From the NCBI GenBank assembly GCA_964035795.1, contig OZ038322.1, positions 20,996,674 through 21,060,673 on the forward strand: DNA of 64,000 bases, written 5' to 3'. Both the position numbers and the translations under genes were made by a program. Position 1 is the first letter of the stretch; every line of letters starts with the position of its first letter. This stretch comes from Pterobdella sp. o SKG-2022 (lineage: Eukaryota > Annelida > Clitellata > Hirudinida > Piscicolidae). The notes under the pieces are model-generated. The model was not told where the DNA came from, ran no database searches, and saw only the letters and a list, made by a program, of their open reading frames with translations. Positions 1-11,300 of this stretch are shown here, piece after piece.

Positions 1-306
1 ATTTTTTCAATCGTTTTTAATTTGAAAATTGAAAATCATATATAAGAAAATACAAAAATAGTTGTGAATTTAGTGCAATAAATTACGCTCAAAAAAACTT
101 TCCGATTATTTCTATCAGAGTTTCGAGAAAGAACACCACCATTATGTGAGTTGAATAAGTCTTTCCTGTTGGAGTTTAAAAATATTGAAATATTATTTTT
201 AAAACTTAAATCATAATTCAATACTTGAATCTTAATGGTGAAAGCAATTAATTATAATTTTAATACTTTTTAAACAATATATCTTAAATAAACTTTTTTG
301 AAAAAG

Positions 307-432
307 GATATGCTTTTTTCTCCGGTGGCATTAATTGTGGTTGGAGGCGTGTGTTCCCTTTTACACGTGGTGAATGCAGTCTTCATAGAAGTTTACTCGT
401 GTAGTCTTCTTTGCTCAGCTTCTTATGCTCAG
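307..432 (+). CDS. Possible internal exon with a membrane segment
   Basis: A 42-codon stretch is open in phase 0 between a polypyrimidine-rich acceptor ending AAAAG and a donor CAG|GTTTA. It begins D-M-L-F-S-P-V and holds a strongly hydrophobic run (V-A-L-I-V-V-G-G-V) followed by several cysteines. Its GC content is clearly above the flanks. It reads like one transmembrane helix of a polytopic membrane protein, but I recognise no family and see no partner exon before 5 kb. It could be the edge of a gene lying mainly left of the window. Confidence 0.3.
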
Positions 433-2570
433 GTTTAATCAAAATTATCAATTGAGATTACATTTAACCTTTATGATTTCATTAATCAAGATTCAATCGA
501 GCACTGCATAATGGAGGAATGAAAAATTTCCAAGAAATCTATGACTTGAATTTTTTGTTTAGCGAACTTTATGAAAGTTTAATAAAAGGGGCATTGAAAT
601 ATGTTCAAAACTTTTCATATCAAGTTATTCGAAAACTTTCTGAGAAAGAAATATAAAAGAAATAAAAAATTTGGTAGACATATTTTTATTTCACACTTCT
701 TTTTTTAATTAATCTTATTAAAATATTTATCTAATTATTATTCATTCATTGTTATTTATTTATAAAATGCTAAATATAATTCAATACAAAGATATTTTTA
801 GCAATTACTAAATGCCCCAAACATTGCTTAAACAAAATATATTGACGTTGTCGCGAAAATTCACTTTTCAAACATCGGACATCGTTATTATTTTGGTGTT
901 TATTTTTTGATGTAAAGATTTTTTTTTAATGCATAGACATGATCACCGACGTGTAAACACTTGTCGTTAGCGGATCTGACTGGAGAGTTCATAAAAACTT
1001 ACGAAAAAAAAGTTTTCAAAATATTCAACAACTTAATTTACTTTTGGTTCTTTTTTAACACTCCTATGGTGTGTTTTTGAAACTGACTTGCTTTTCAATA
1101 TATTTTTCCATAACTTCTCATTTCCATATTTTATTTATAGTATGACCAAAACAAGAAAGCATATCTACTGAATATTTAATAAAAAAAAACATTTGATTTT
1201 TCTTGAAACTTACCATTCTCTCGAAACTTTTTGTGCCAATAATGATAAATTTTAGATTCATCATATAAAATTAAAATCAACTTCTCAAAATAAAATAAAC
1301 ATGACCCAAATTGACAATTAGAATGCTGAAAGGCTTAGAACTCAAAAAACTCATTTTTATTCTAAGTTAATGATAATCCTGACAGACATGTTTTAAAACG
1401 CGTGAAACACCTAATAAAAGTCAAGTTTCGTGGAAATATATGATAACCTTCAATTTATAATTTTTGAAAGCTAAGTGAATACTTTCAAAAATTAAGTTTT
1501 CGATGAAAATCTCAAAAATTATGACAAATCTTCATAAGTTCATTGTATCAAAAACCCATTTGGAAATTTAGAAAAAATCCCACCAAGAAGCATTAATTTT
1601 TGAAAATTTATTCAGAAAAATGGAAAGCATAAAATTTTTAAAATTTAATGATCTATATTTATTACTTTGTCTATAATTTTTTTATATTTAAAACAATGCT
1701 TCTTGAAACTATAGTTTCAGCATTAGGTTTAAAAGTAATGAAAGGAAAAAGTTTCAAAAAGATTTGATGTAATACAAAATGTTAAACCAAAATGTGTATT
1801 TTTTTGATAATTATTATTTTTAAAACTCCATTTCATTGAAAAGATAATTATTTCAAAATGGTGCAAAAGAAAAAACAAGATGTTGATGTGATTTTTGTTC
1901 AAAAAACTGAAAAATATACAATGCAAATGTGATTATTTAGAAGAAAATAGAATGGAGATTGAAAAAAAAATGGAAAATTTCATCGAATAATTGATAAAAC
2001 TCGACGCTGAAACTGATGGAAACATTCAAAAAAACATGAAACCAACATAATGGTTTTTTACTAGCCACAATAAACTAAATAATTAAACTGGTTTTGAAAA
2101 GCTTCATACATGAAAGTGTCACTTTTATAATAAAAAGCTTCGTATTTTAATAAAATTTTTTGATGTTTTTAAATATACTTATAATACCAACAATCGTGGC
2201 TACGGAAAGTTGCAGTCATCACGCAGCATGTTAGCATACACGACTGCAAACAACAAAAGAAAAACAACAATTTGAATGCAGAAAAGAATTACCCTAGCGA
2301 AAATATGTTGAATAAATTCTGTTTATATAACAAAAAAATCTATTTTAATTTCAGACATTTCTCATCTGAGTTTGTTCAATGAAGTTCAGTGAAAAAAGCA
2401 ATAAAGAATAACATTGTTTTCAAAACCTTCATATTCTTCAAAAACTTTTTTTCAAATCAAACCTTCAAAAAAAAGATTGCTCATATAGTGAATACAAAAT
2501 ATGAACCATTTACAAAAAAAAATCGCCTTAATACTATTTTTTAATGAAAAACATCAAATAAGAGGAATTT
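433..2570. other. Gene-free AT-rich stretch
   Basis: No exon with both usable splice sites and coding character was seen on either strand. The short open frames here have the F/L/I/N/K-rich composition expected of AT-rich noise. Confidence 0.5.
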
Positions 2571-2706
2571 TTAATACATTTATTGAGAATACAAAGCTAT
2601 AGTTTTCGATAAGTTTTGCCTTATCATAAAACGTAAGCGAAATGTTTTATGATAAGGCAAAACTTATTGAAAATTACTGCTTCTGATTCTCAATAAATGT
2701 ATTAAA
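2571..2706. repeat. Foldback (palindromic) element F1
   Basis: A left arm starting TTAATACATTTATTGAGAA is repeated inverted at the right end as TTCTCAATAAATGTATTAA. The inner arms (GTTTTGCCTTATCATAAAAC and its complement) also pair, so nearly the whole 136 bp is one imperfect hairpin. It contains the ACAAAGCT-type inner motif shared with the other foldbacks in this window. Confidence 0.75.
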
Positions 2707-3646
2707 AAGTTCTCTCAATTGATGTCTTTCGTTACATAATTTTGAAAAAAATACATACGATGTCTCTGAAAAATTATTACTATTTATAAAAAATAATTTT
2801 TTCAAGTTCTAAAAACTCGCCATCACCTAGTATAGTTTTCATAAAACAAAATATTTTTGAACTCTGTTTCAGATAAACCAATGAACGTTTTTAAATTGAA
2901 AAGCTGAAAATGTTAAAAATGTTCCTAACAAGGCTTTGAGTTCTATAAAGCTTCCCACAAACATAAATGTTGGTTGACTGATGTATGGAGGCTGGAAACG
3001 ACCTAAGTGCAATTATGTATTGATGAAGAAGTTGAGAAGGATTATTTATATGACATTCGTACTGAATATATTGACTTCCACTGAGATATGTTCATTGTAA
3101 GATATAGGGTTGTTGATCAGAAAGCCAAGTAGCTTTGTGGGGAAAGATGAGTTTCGAGTCGCCATATTGACTGTTTTAAGAAATAAATTTTTTTTGTGTG
3201 TTCGTTTTATTTTCCTATAACTTCATGAGAAATTTGCATTGAATCAAAATTATATTTTCTTACTAATATTTTTGCAAGCCATTGTGTTTATCTTATCATT
3301 TATGCTCTACTTTCTTATCATATAGTTTGTTAAATCATTATTTTATTATATTTGTATGGAAAACATCATTGGTTTTTAAAAAAATTGTGTAAAAAACCAA
3401 GATTGTTTTATATAGATATGTAGTTTGTTCTTTTACAATCCTATTTGATAGAAAATCGAAAAGCTTGTGAACCATTGTGTTAGGTATTATTTTATGTTTA
3501 AACTAAACACTTTTTGCAACCGAAACCCAATTAGGGGTGGCCCAACGTTTGACTGTCTTTCTTAAATACTGAACAAGAAAGTTTGTTAAAAATTGATGCC
3601 ACCGCTCTTCGAGTGTTTTTGAACAAAATATCTCAGTTACATAATT
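2707..3646. other. Gene-free stretch with a slightly GC-richer, stop-containing patch
   Basis: The part around 2940-3175 looks faintly coding but carries several stops in its best frame. It may be a decayed mobile-element fragment. I cannot assign it. Confidence 0.35.
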
Positions 3647-3735
3647 ATTGGATTAATAATTTAAAGTCACCGGGTTCGATCAAGTGTCGGGCTAACAGTT
3701 AACACTTGCCTAATATCAAATTTGTTGCAAAGATA
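3647..3735 (+). repeat. SINE fragment, plus orientation
   Basis: It matches the middle of the tRNA-like SINE seen at 11781: an anticodon-arm remnant, a box-B-like GGGTTCGATC, then a GCTAACAGTTAACACTTGCC segment. Box A and the 3' tail are missing or decayed. It abuts a second copy in the opposite orientation. Confidence 0.6.
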
Positions 3736-3754
3736 AGATAAGATAGATGAGCGA

Positions 3755-3876
3755 TAGTTATGAAGTGCTTTATTTTTTAATTCAAAGCGCTAGCTGCAAA
3801 TTTAATGTAGTGAAAACACACCATGGAACAGATGCTAATTGAAGGCCCACACGGGATCAAACCCGGTATATAAACA
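3755..3876 (-). repeat. SINE fragment, minus orientation
   Basis: The reverse complement contains box B (GGGTTTGATCCCGTGTG), then the AATTAGCA and GTGTGTTTTCACTACATT parts of the SINE body and AGCGCTTTGA near the tail. The copy is truncated at its tRNA 5' end. With the neighbouring plus copy it forms a tail-to-tail inverted pair. Confidence 0.7.
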
Positions 3877-5162
3877 TCACTCCACTTTAAATTCTTCATT
3901 TCAAGCATTTTGGATCTGCATATTAGTTTATGTTCAAATTGGTCCAAGACAAATTAGTTTATGATATAAATTACCTTTTTTCAAATTTTAGAATAATTAC
4001 TTGAAATTTTAAAACTTTTTGCTTGAACCACTGGGTAGTTTAACTTCAAATCTGAAACTTTTTTTTGAAAATTTTTCAAATTATTAACGCCAAGTTTAAA
4101 TACGTTGCCTTATTTCATAATTGAAACGTGGTTTAAACAAGGGGCTACCAGATTTATTTATTATACTTATTCAGACCTTATCTTATTCTTATTAAATACC
4201 CAACTTAATCCTCATTTGAATCGAGACTTGGTCACTGATAAAATTTAAAAAATCTTGTTTTAAAACGTTTTTTTGCATAATGTAAGATTATCGATTTTCG
4301 AAATAAAATCTTTATCACTATAAAAAACATTTGTTTTAATCGGAGTATTATGAACATCGCATGAACTTTTTTTACAACGTTTTTACTCATCAATTTTTTA
4401 CCTACAGTCAAATACACTAGTAACTATTGAATTATGTGCTAAAACTAGAGCTATATTGAACCTATTGAAATGTTAAAATTTGAAATAAACTACACGTTAA
4501 TGTAGATAAACCTCAATGAATGTAAAAATGTCTTAGAAGCTCACATAACTGAGCATCGAAATGACTATGGTTAGAATTATCCTTTAAGAAGTCTCCAAGA
4601 TTATCGTAAAATTTTGAAGTGACATCATTTGTCTTTTATATCGTTCATTTTTATAGTTTGTTTTGTTTTTTTTAATTAAACTCTGTTTTGAACGAAGTGC
4701 AAGGCTTAGTTGTGAATTTTTTACTTTTTAAAAGCAATATAAACTTGTAAGCAGAAATATTACTTATGAATAAATTTTTTCATAATTTGGTTTTTGAATT
4801 TATTTTTACAAAAAATAAAATTGTCCGAGCAGAAGTTTGAATGCTATTCAAGTGGATTGAATTCATTTTATTTTGAAATGATCTTTCCGTGAAATTTGAA
4901 CGTTTTAAATCTGAGAAATTTGGACTAGAAGTTTGAAAAAAGTATCCTTTGCATGCTTTCATTCGTTAATTTGCTCGTTAGTCATCCAGAACGCATACAT
5001 ACTCAAAACCTGAAATAATAAATTCATTTAAAAATAAAATTTATTAGTTAACATTCTTCGTGCTGACACTGAAGTTATTTTGAATAAAAACTTTTCAAGT
5101 AAATAAATGTATAAAAAACATTTTTAAAGATTAGAGCTAAGCTTAAAGGTGAAAACACATAA
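3877..5162. other. Intergenic, nothing recognised
   Basis: AT-rich sequence downstream of the minus-strand PRIP gene. No supported exon, tRNA or repeat was seen. Confidence 0.5.
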
Positions 5163-5168
5163 TTTATT
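5163..5168 (-). terminator. Polyadenylation signal AATAAA of the PRIP gene
   Basis: On the minus strand AATAAA lies about 100 nt downstream of the TGA at 5267-5269. It is the first canonical hexamer after the stop and fits a short 3' UTR. Confidence 0.55.
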
Positions 5169-5266
5169 GAAATAATCTAATTCAAACAGCCATACCTAAC
5201 GCTATAAAAACTACACAACCCATAAATTGCTGCACGACTTGACTTTATAAACCTCAACTAAATCTT

Positions 5267-5383
5267 TCATGGAAGCTCCCACACAACCTGCTTTAGAGCT
5301 GTGGCAGCCTCTTCTTGAGCCTCTCGCAGGGCCACCTCATGCCCTCTCAATACTCTTATGTTCCAATCATTTGTCTCCTTCAG
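5267..5383 (-). CDS. PLCL: PRIP last exon with stop codon
   Basis: Starts phase 0 after CACGCAAG. It encodes L-K-E-T-N-D-W-N-I-R-V-L-R-G-H, then an Ala/Glu-rich helix, and stops with TGA. W-N-I-x-V-L-x-G matches the last helix of mammalian PLCL1/2. The terminus E-L-P is shorter than the mammalian one. Confidence 0.88.
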   Translation of the reverse strand: MKETNDWNIRVLRGHEVALREAQEEAATALKQVVWELP

Positions 5384-8300
5384 CTTGCGTGTGAATTGTG
5401 TTATTTGGTTATTTTATGGGAGTCATGTTATTTGGTTATTTCATACGAGTATTGTTATTTGATTATTTTATGGGAGTCGTTTTATTTGGTTATTCTATTT
5501 GATATAGTTGAGATATAGGGATAGGTGGGTTTTGTATGTTTTTTGTGTTGGTAACGCAATTTCTTGGGGTAAAAGATTTTTATAGTAAAATTTTTTGATG
5601 AAGATATATTTTTGTTCTATTTATAATTGTATATTCTGTTCATTTTTTTTATTTATAAAAAAAATTTAAATACTTAATTGAAAAATATGAGAAGTACAAC
5701 ATATTTAGTTCACTTTTTTAAAATCGAAATTTTGATTTTTCTTGTTTCGATCTGACAAGCATTTCGATGGTCAAATTTTCAAATTTTTTCACTTTTTTTT
5801 TTATTTTCTAACGTTTCATGAATGAAACTTTCAATAAAAACTTTGAAAAATTTGATCTACTTTGTTGGATTTTTTGATTTTTGAAGCGCTTTCAGGAATA
5901 GTTATTAGAAGTTGTTCATTGTAACATTCGAGGATTCCACGCACGCCTTCTATCTAAGTTATAAGTTATCAAAATTTTATTATAGTATTGTAATCATAGA
6001 TTCAAATTCTGCTAAAGAGGTTTGTTCATAACACAAGAAGTCTTCTTTGAAAGTCTTGCGTTACTAAGTATGTTTTTTTGAAGTGGTAAATTGATCAATT
6101 ATTAAATTTATGTACATTTGAAATAATTAGTTTGAAATAATATTTTATCGAATTTTTATTTATTTCTATTGAATAAAACTTTTAAATCAAAATAATCTCA
6201 GAATTTCTAAATAAACCTTTTCTATAAAGTCTTTTGAGCTGTCGTCGAGAGTTTTGTAACAGGAGACAAACTTCAAAAAGTGCAAAATAATTTTTAACTT
6301 AAAAAATATATTCATTCCCTATCATCCTTTATTCAATAAACTCCAAGTTTCAATCTTACATTTTCATAAGTGAATAGTGCTTTCCTGATAAGTTCGGGAA
6401 TATCCCCACTCAACTTCAACTGGGGCATCTTGTGGTGAGAAATATTTAAAATACCAGTCCTACTAAATCAAATCAGTACATTTCTTTTCAAATTTCATTA
6501 TTAATTTGAATTATATAATATATATAATTTTCAAAATTTTTAAAAACTTTTTAAATCATAAATTCAGTTATTTCCAACTTCCAAAGCACTCAATATAAAC
6601 TAATGGGAAAGGTTTCAACAAAATAACGTTGTATAGAAAATAAGTAGAAATGGTTTAAACTCAACACTTCCAAGCCTCCGACTCAAATAATTTTTTTACA
6701 TCGTGTTTCACTTGAGAACCAAGAGTTCAGTGAGTATCAAAGTTTTATATGCATTCATTTCAAGTTTTTTCTCACTATGATATATTTCATTTATTCCCAG
6801 GATTTTGAGTTTCACAACGTTTTATGACAGCGTGAAACTTGTCGAAAATTATAGCTTTAATTCTCCGATAAATGTATTGAAAAACCTCAAAATAGGGATA
6901 TTTTGAGATGATTAATGAAAACACACAAAATAGTTTCAAAAAAAAATCGGAAAAAGTTTTTTTTTTAAGAAATTGTTTAAGTCAGAGGAAAGCTGCGCTT
7001 CAAAGAACAAAAAACTCTAATTATTGAGTTACGGTTTTTCATTAATTTTTTATAAAGCGTTATAATTAAAATTTTTAACAATTAAAAACATACTAATACT
7101 CACTCCATCTTTTTCAACGATGTTAAATTGCACATCTTTCTTGAGGTTTTCAAATCTTGAGAAAAGTTTTCGTATGGTTTGATTGGTGGTAGAGGATGGT
7201 GGCAATCCGCAGAGGTTTTTTAATACTGTCAATGCGGTGTTTGATCTTTTGTTCAGTTCACAGGCTTTTCTTAAAACTTCTGTTGCAATCTATAAATAAA
7301 TAATTTTTGAAATTGAAATGTTCAAAAAAACTAAATTTATTAAAATTTTTAAACCAAATATTAATAATGCAAAATTTATGAATAAGCAAAGATTTTTAGA
7401 TTTTTTTCTAGTACGGAACTTTTGGTCATTAAGACATAAAGAAGTTCCAAGCGGCAAAAGCATTTGTGTCTCTGTTTTAAGTTGGACCAATCATAGGCTT
7501 TGTTAGTTGAAAAATGTTTTTTTTTCTTGAAAATATTCATGTATCATAATGTTTAAATATTCACGGATTGTACAAAAAGCTTTGTTAGTTGATAAATGTT
7601 AGTTTTTTTTTCATAAAACTTTTTTAATGTATCAGAATGTTCATAAAATTTTCTTAAATATAGTGTTCTTCAAAGTGAAATAGATATTTTTTTTTCAAAT
7701 AACTAAAAAAATAGTTTTATTCAGATACGAATGTAAAAAAATGATTATTTCAGTACTTTCACAATTTTTTTGAAGTTTTATGATTGGTTCATCAACTATA
7801 GGCTCGCGTCTAAAGCTAATCGATGTTTTTAATGTGAGCGCGAAGTGCCTGTATTAAGACAACATTACCGAGTACCTTAGTGACGCAAACTACTCAAGTT
7901 TTATTAATTGGAAGCACAAAATGTTGAGTGACATCATTTTTAATTTACAAAACAGAGTTTTGTATAAATCTGCAGCAATTAGTTTCAATGAATATATTTT
8001 TACTCTTTCACTAAAAAAATAAACGTGTATTCAATAAAAACGATTAAGTTTGATCTATTTTAAATTTCACAAGTCAAATTCAAACTTTATCACGATTTTT
8101 TGACCAAAAATTTTAAAGCTAAAAACTCAAAAAAAAAAATGTCCAACTTTTAAGTTGTCATCTATTTGCTTGTTTCCAATTGGCCTGAGCTGCAATAATT
8201 GGCTATTTGAAGAAGCCTTAAAAAATGAATTTTTTTTCTTTTCTTCTTTCTGAAATAGCGTGAAAGGAGTTTATTGAGAAAAGTTATTTAAAAATATTGA

Positions 8301-11300
8301 AAAAGTTTTCGAGCTATCATCATCATGAGCTTTCAAATTAGTTTTATACGATTGTTTTTATGATGAGGTATGTTTCTACTACAAGAAACTCATTTTTTCA
8401 TATATTTTTGTTTCTATTTTCTATTGAACAAAGTAACGTTTTTAAAACATATCTATTCATTTTGGAAACCACTTTCTAAATAAATATTTATATCCAAATC
8501 TATATTCAAATCTGAATCCATATTTGAATCCATATCCATATTTAAATCTAAGTTTATATTCAACTTAACTTGCTAACGATGTGTTTTTTGGATTTTTCGA
8601 TAGAAACATGCACAAAAAGATAAGAGTTTTCAATTGTTTTTCCTTCACAGTCTTTCAAAGGAACTTGCCTGTACCCTACCTTCATACAACAAACAGGGAT
8701 CGAGTATTGACCTTCAATTTTATATTGTGAACTGTTACTTTTCAGATATTAAAAAACACCTATTAAATTTGAATATAATTTCAGAACACTAGTAAGTTTA
8801 TTAAGATACGAAGCTTTTCCTTATCAACGTAACATTTTAAAGTATACGAAAAACTTTGTATCTTAATAAATAGTGTTCTGAAGTTATATTCATTTTACGG
8901 TTTGGCTTTTGAAAGATCATTACCTATTAAATTTAATGTATAGAATACTAAGTGAAAATTTGGTCATAAAACAATTTTTTGACTAAGAAAGCACTTGAAT
9001 CCTATCTAAAATACACATGGAAACATAAAAACAAATTTTGAAACCTATGAACGCATCTCCTATGTACTCATCGTCCAAAAGTGCCAATCTCACCACGGCC
9101 AGCTGAGGCTCTGTCACTTCAAACTCAAACAATTCGTCAAAATGCGTGCCCACTTTTAAATATTCGATAAAATATTTATTAAAAGAATTAATTAAATTTT
9201 TCCTTTAAACATAATTATATAAATCTTAATAAATTCAATAAAGCACTTTACTAAAATTATATAATTTCAATGAAATTTCAATTGTAATTATAAAAACTTG
9301 GGTAACAATAAAAACTTTGGTTTTTTGAAAAATATACATCAAAATTATGTTTTGTTACTGAATAATCAGCCATTTAATGTTGAAAATTCTTCTATATAAA
9401 TCCAACGATCAAAATTAATCAGACGCCTTGAAAACTTCACAAGCACTAACTTATAGAGCATGGTTCACAATGGTTTATGGTTCTTGTTTTTTTTATGCTG
9501 CAGTCTTTTGTAACACCAATGACTTCGAGACTGACGTAGGGATCTAGAGTGGTGACTTTCGAATCAGCCCGCAATGGTTTCGGAATATTATGGGCGCTAA
9601 TAATCTGAATATAATTATATTTTAGAAGGTTTTAATGCCATTTTTTGGATTTATATTGTTTTTAAAAATATGCGGCTATGTTTTATAAAATAAATTCTTT
9701 TAGCTAGAATAAGCATTCATTTTTTATTAGTGTCATTTACAAAATGCAAATCGAAAAAGCAAAACGAATGGCTAACTGCCTACCTTTATTCTGAGGTTTG
9801 TAGTGAATGAAATTTGTTTGTCAATTAATTGCTCATAGGCTTCTGGGTTAGTAAGAAAAGGCGGTTTCAAAACATAACCACAGGCACCATTCATTTGAAA
9901 AAAGCCTTCGTAAATGTCGATTGCTCTCCCTATTGACTGGTAGTTCATGGCGACTTCGAAATATATTTGATAAACAAACATAGTTTTTTTGAAAGATTAT
10001 TCCTTCATCTTAAAAAAAATTAAGTTATTTATAACTTGTATTATTTATACAATATAGATTTGTACTTGGAATATGAATTTTTAAACTTATGTTTAGATCA
10101 TAAAAATACATTGGATTCAGAATTTAGTGAAATTTTTAAATAATAAGTTTATAGCAGTCCAAATAGCTTAATTCAGTTGTGAATCTCAACAAAAATCATT
10201 TTTGAAACTCACCAAGTTGACAACCAGATTGCCAAAAGAGGTGAGCATCTACATTGCTGGAGTCGAGTCTGGAACTGTCAGGCAAAACCATTATGATGTT
10301 TTTGATGGAATCTGAATTATCCTGTTGATCAAATGCAGTTTTCATAGTGCAATATTCATTTTCTCTTGCAACTCGAGCATCAAATCCTGTTAAAGAGGTT
10401 TGATTTTTCAACTTAGTTGAAAAAAATAAATGTAATTTCAAAATATGAAATAATCCAAAACAACAATTTTTTTGATAAGTATCAATAACGAATTCAAATG
10501 GATTTAGTTCACTACCTGTTAGAGATAAACAGGATTTCTTATAGGGAACTTTAGTCAAGGTGGTTAAATCGGAGACACTTTTTGTTAATGGAAAAGTTTC
10601 AGGCAATAAATTCTGAAAAATTTGATAATAAATTTAAAAAATTTTAAAGTGAAAACATGATTTTGAACCTCTTCTCTGTTTCTAGCATAATCCAAATTCT
10701 CATCATCATCCACGATTAGTAAATCTTTCTCTCTGGCTTGTAGTTGCCTGCCCTAACCAAATTTATTAAAAAAATGATTGATTTTAAAACCATAAAAAAC
10801 GGTGAATTTTTTATAGAAGAAAGTTTTCACCATAATAATAATTTTATTCTTTAAAGAATTTGGTGAAGGTAGGAATTGTTTATCTGGATCAAAGGAATAA
10901 TATGATACTCCAAAAAAGTTGAATTTCTTCGATATATTTTGTGACAAAAGTGATTTGACAGGCAAAAGTAGTTTTTCACCAAATATGCTTTTAATTATTT
11001 GCACAGCTTTGATTTGCTGGTTAAGTGAGCAAAAAACGTCGAGATTAATTATTAGAGGAAATCTGTAAAAGATAAATATTATTAACCATCACTTGATTTT
11101 TACCATTCATGCTAGTATACTATTAAGTAATTTTTAGAACTAAATTTTTTCCATTAAACTTACTCTGATTTTTCGAAACCATATTTGTTAATAGTATTTA
11201 AAACATTCTCCAAAAGCAAGCTGGGGTCTCTTTGTATTACAGGCTCGCTGTTAGGACCATCTCTCACCGTAACTGTACATTAGATTTTTATTTAGAAATT

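Noticed and set aside
2940..3175. Coding-looking patch on the plus strand
   Set aside because: Several stops in the best frame and no recognisable motif; it may be a decayed repeat.
5990..6045. Minus-strand open stretch after GCAAG (T-F-K-E-D-F-L...)
   Set aside because: It has no donor in the required phase, and the neighbouring exon at 5861-5953 fits the PRIP tail better.
8470..8570. Imperfect 12-bp repetition (ATCCATATTTGA-like)
   Set aside because: Too irregular to separate from AT-rich simple sequence.
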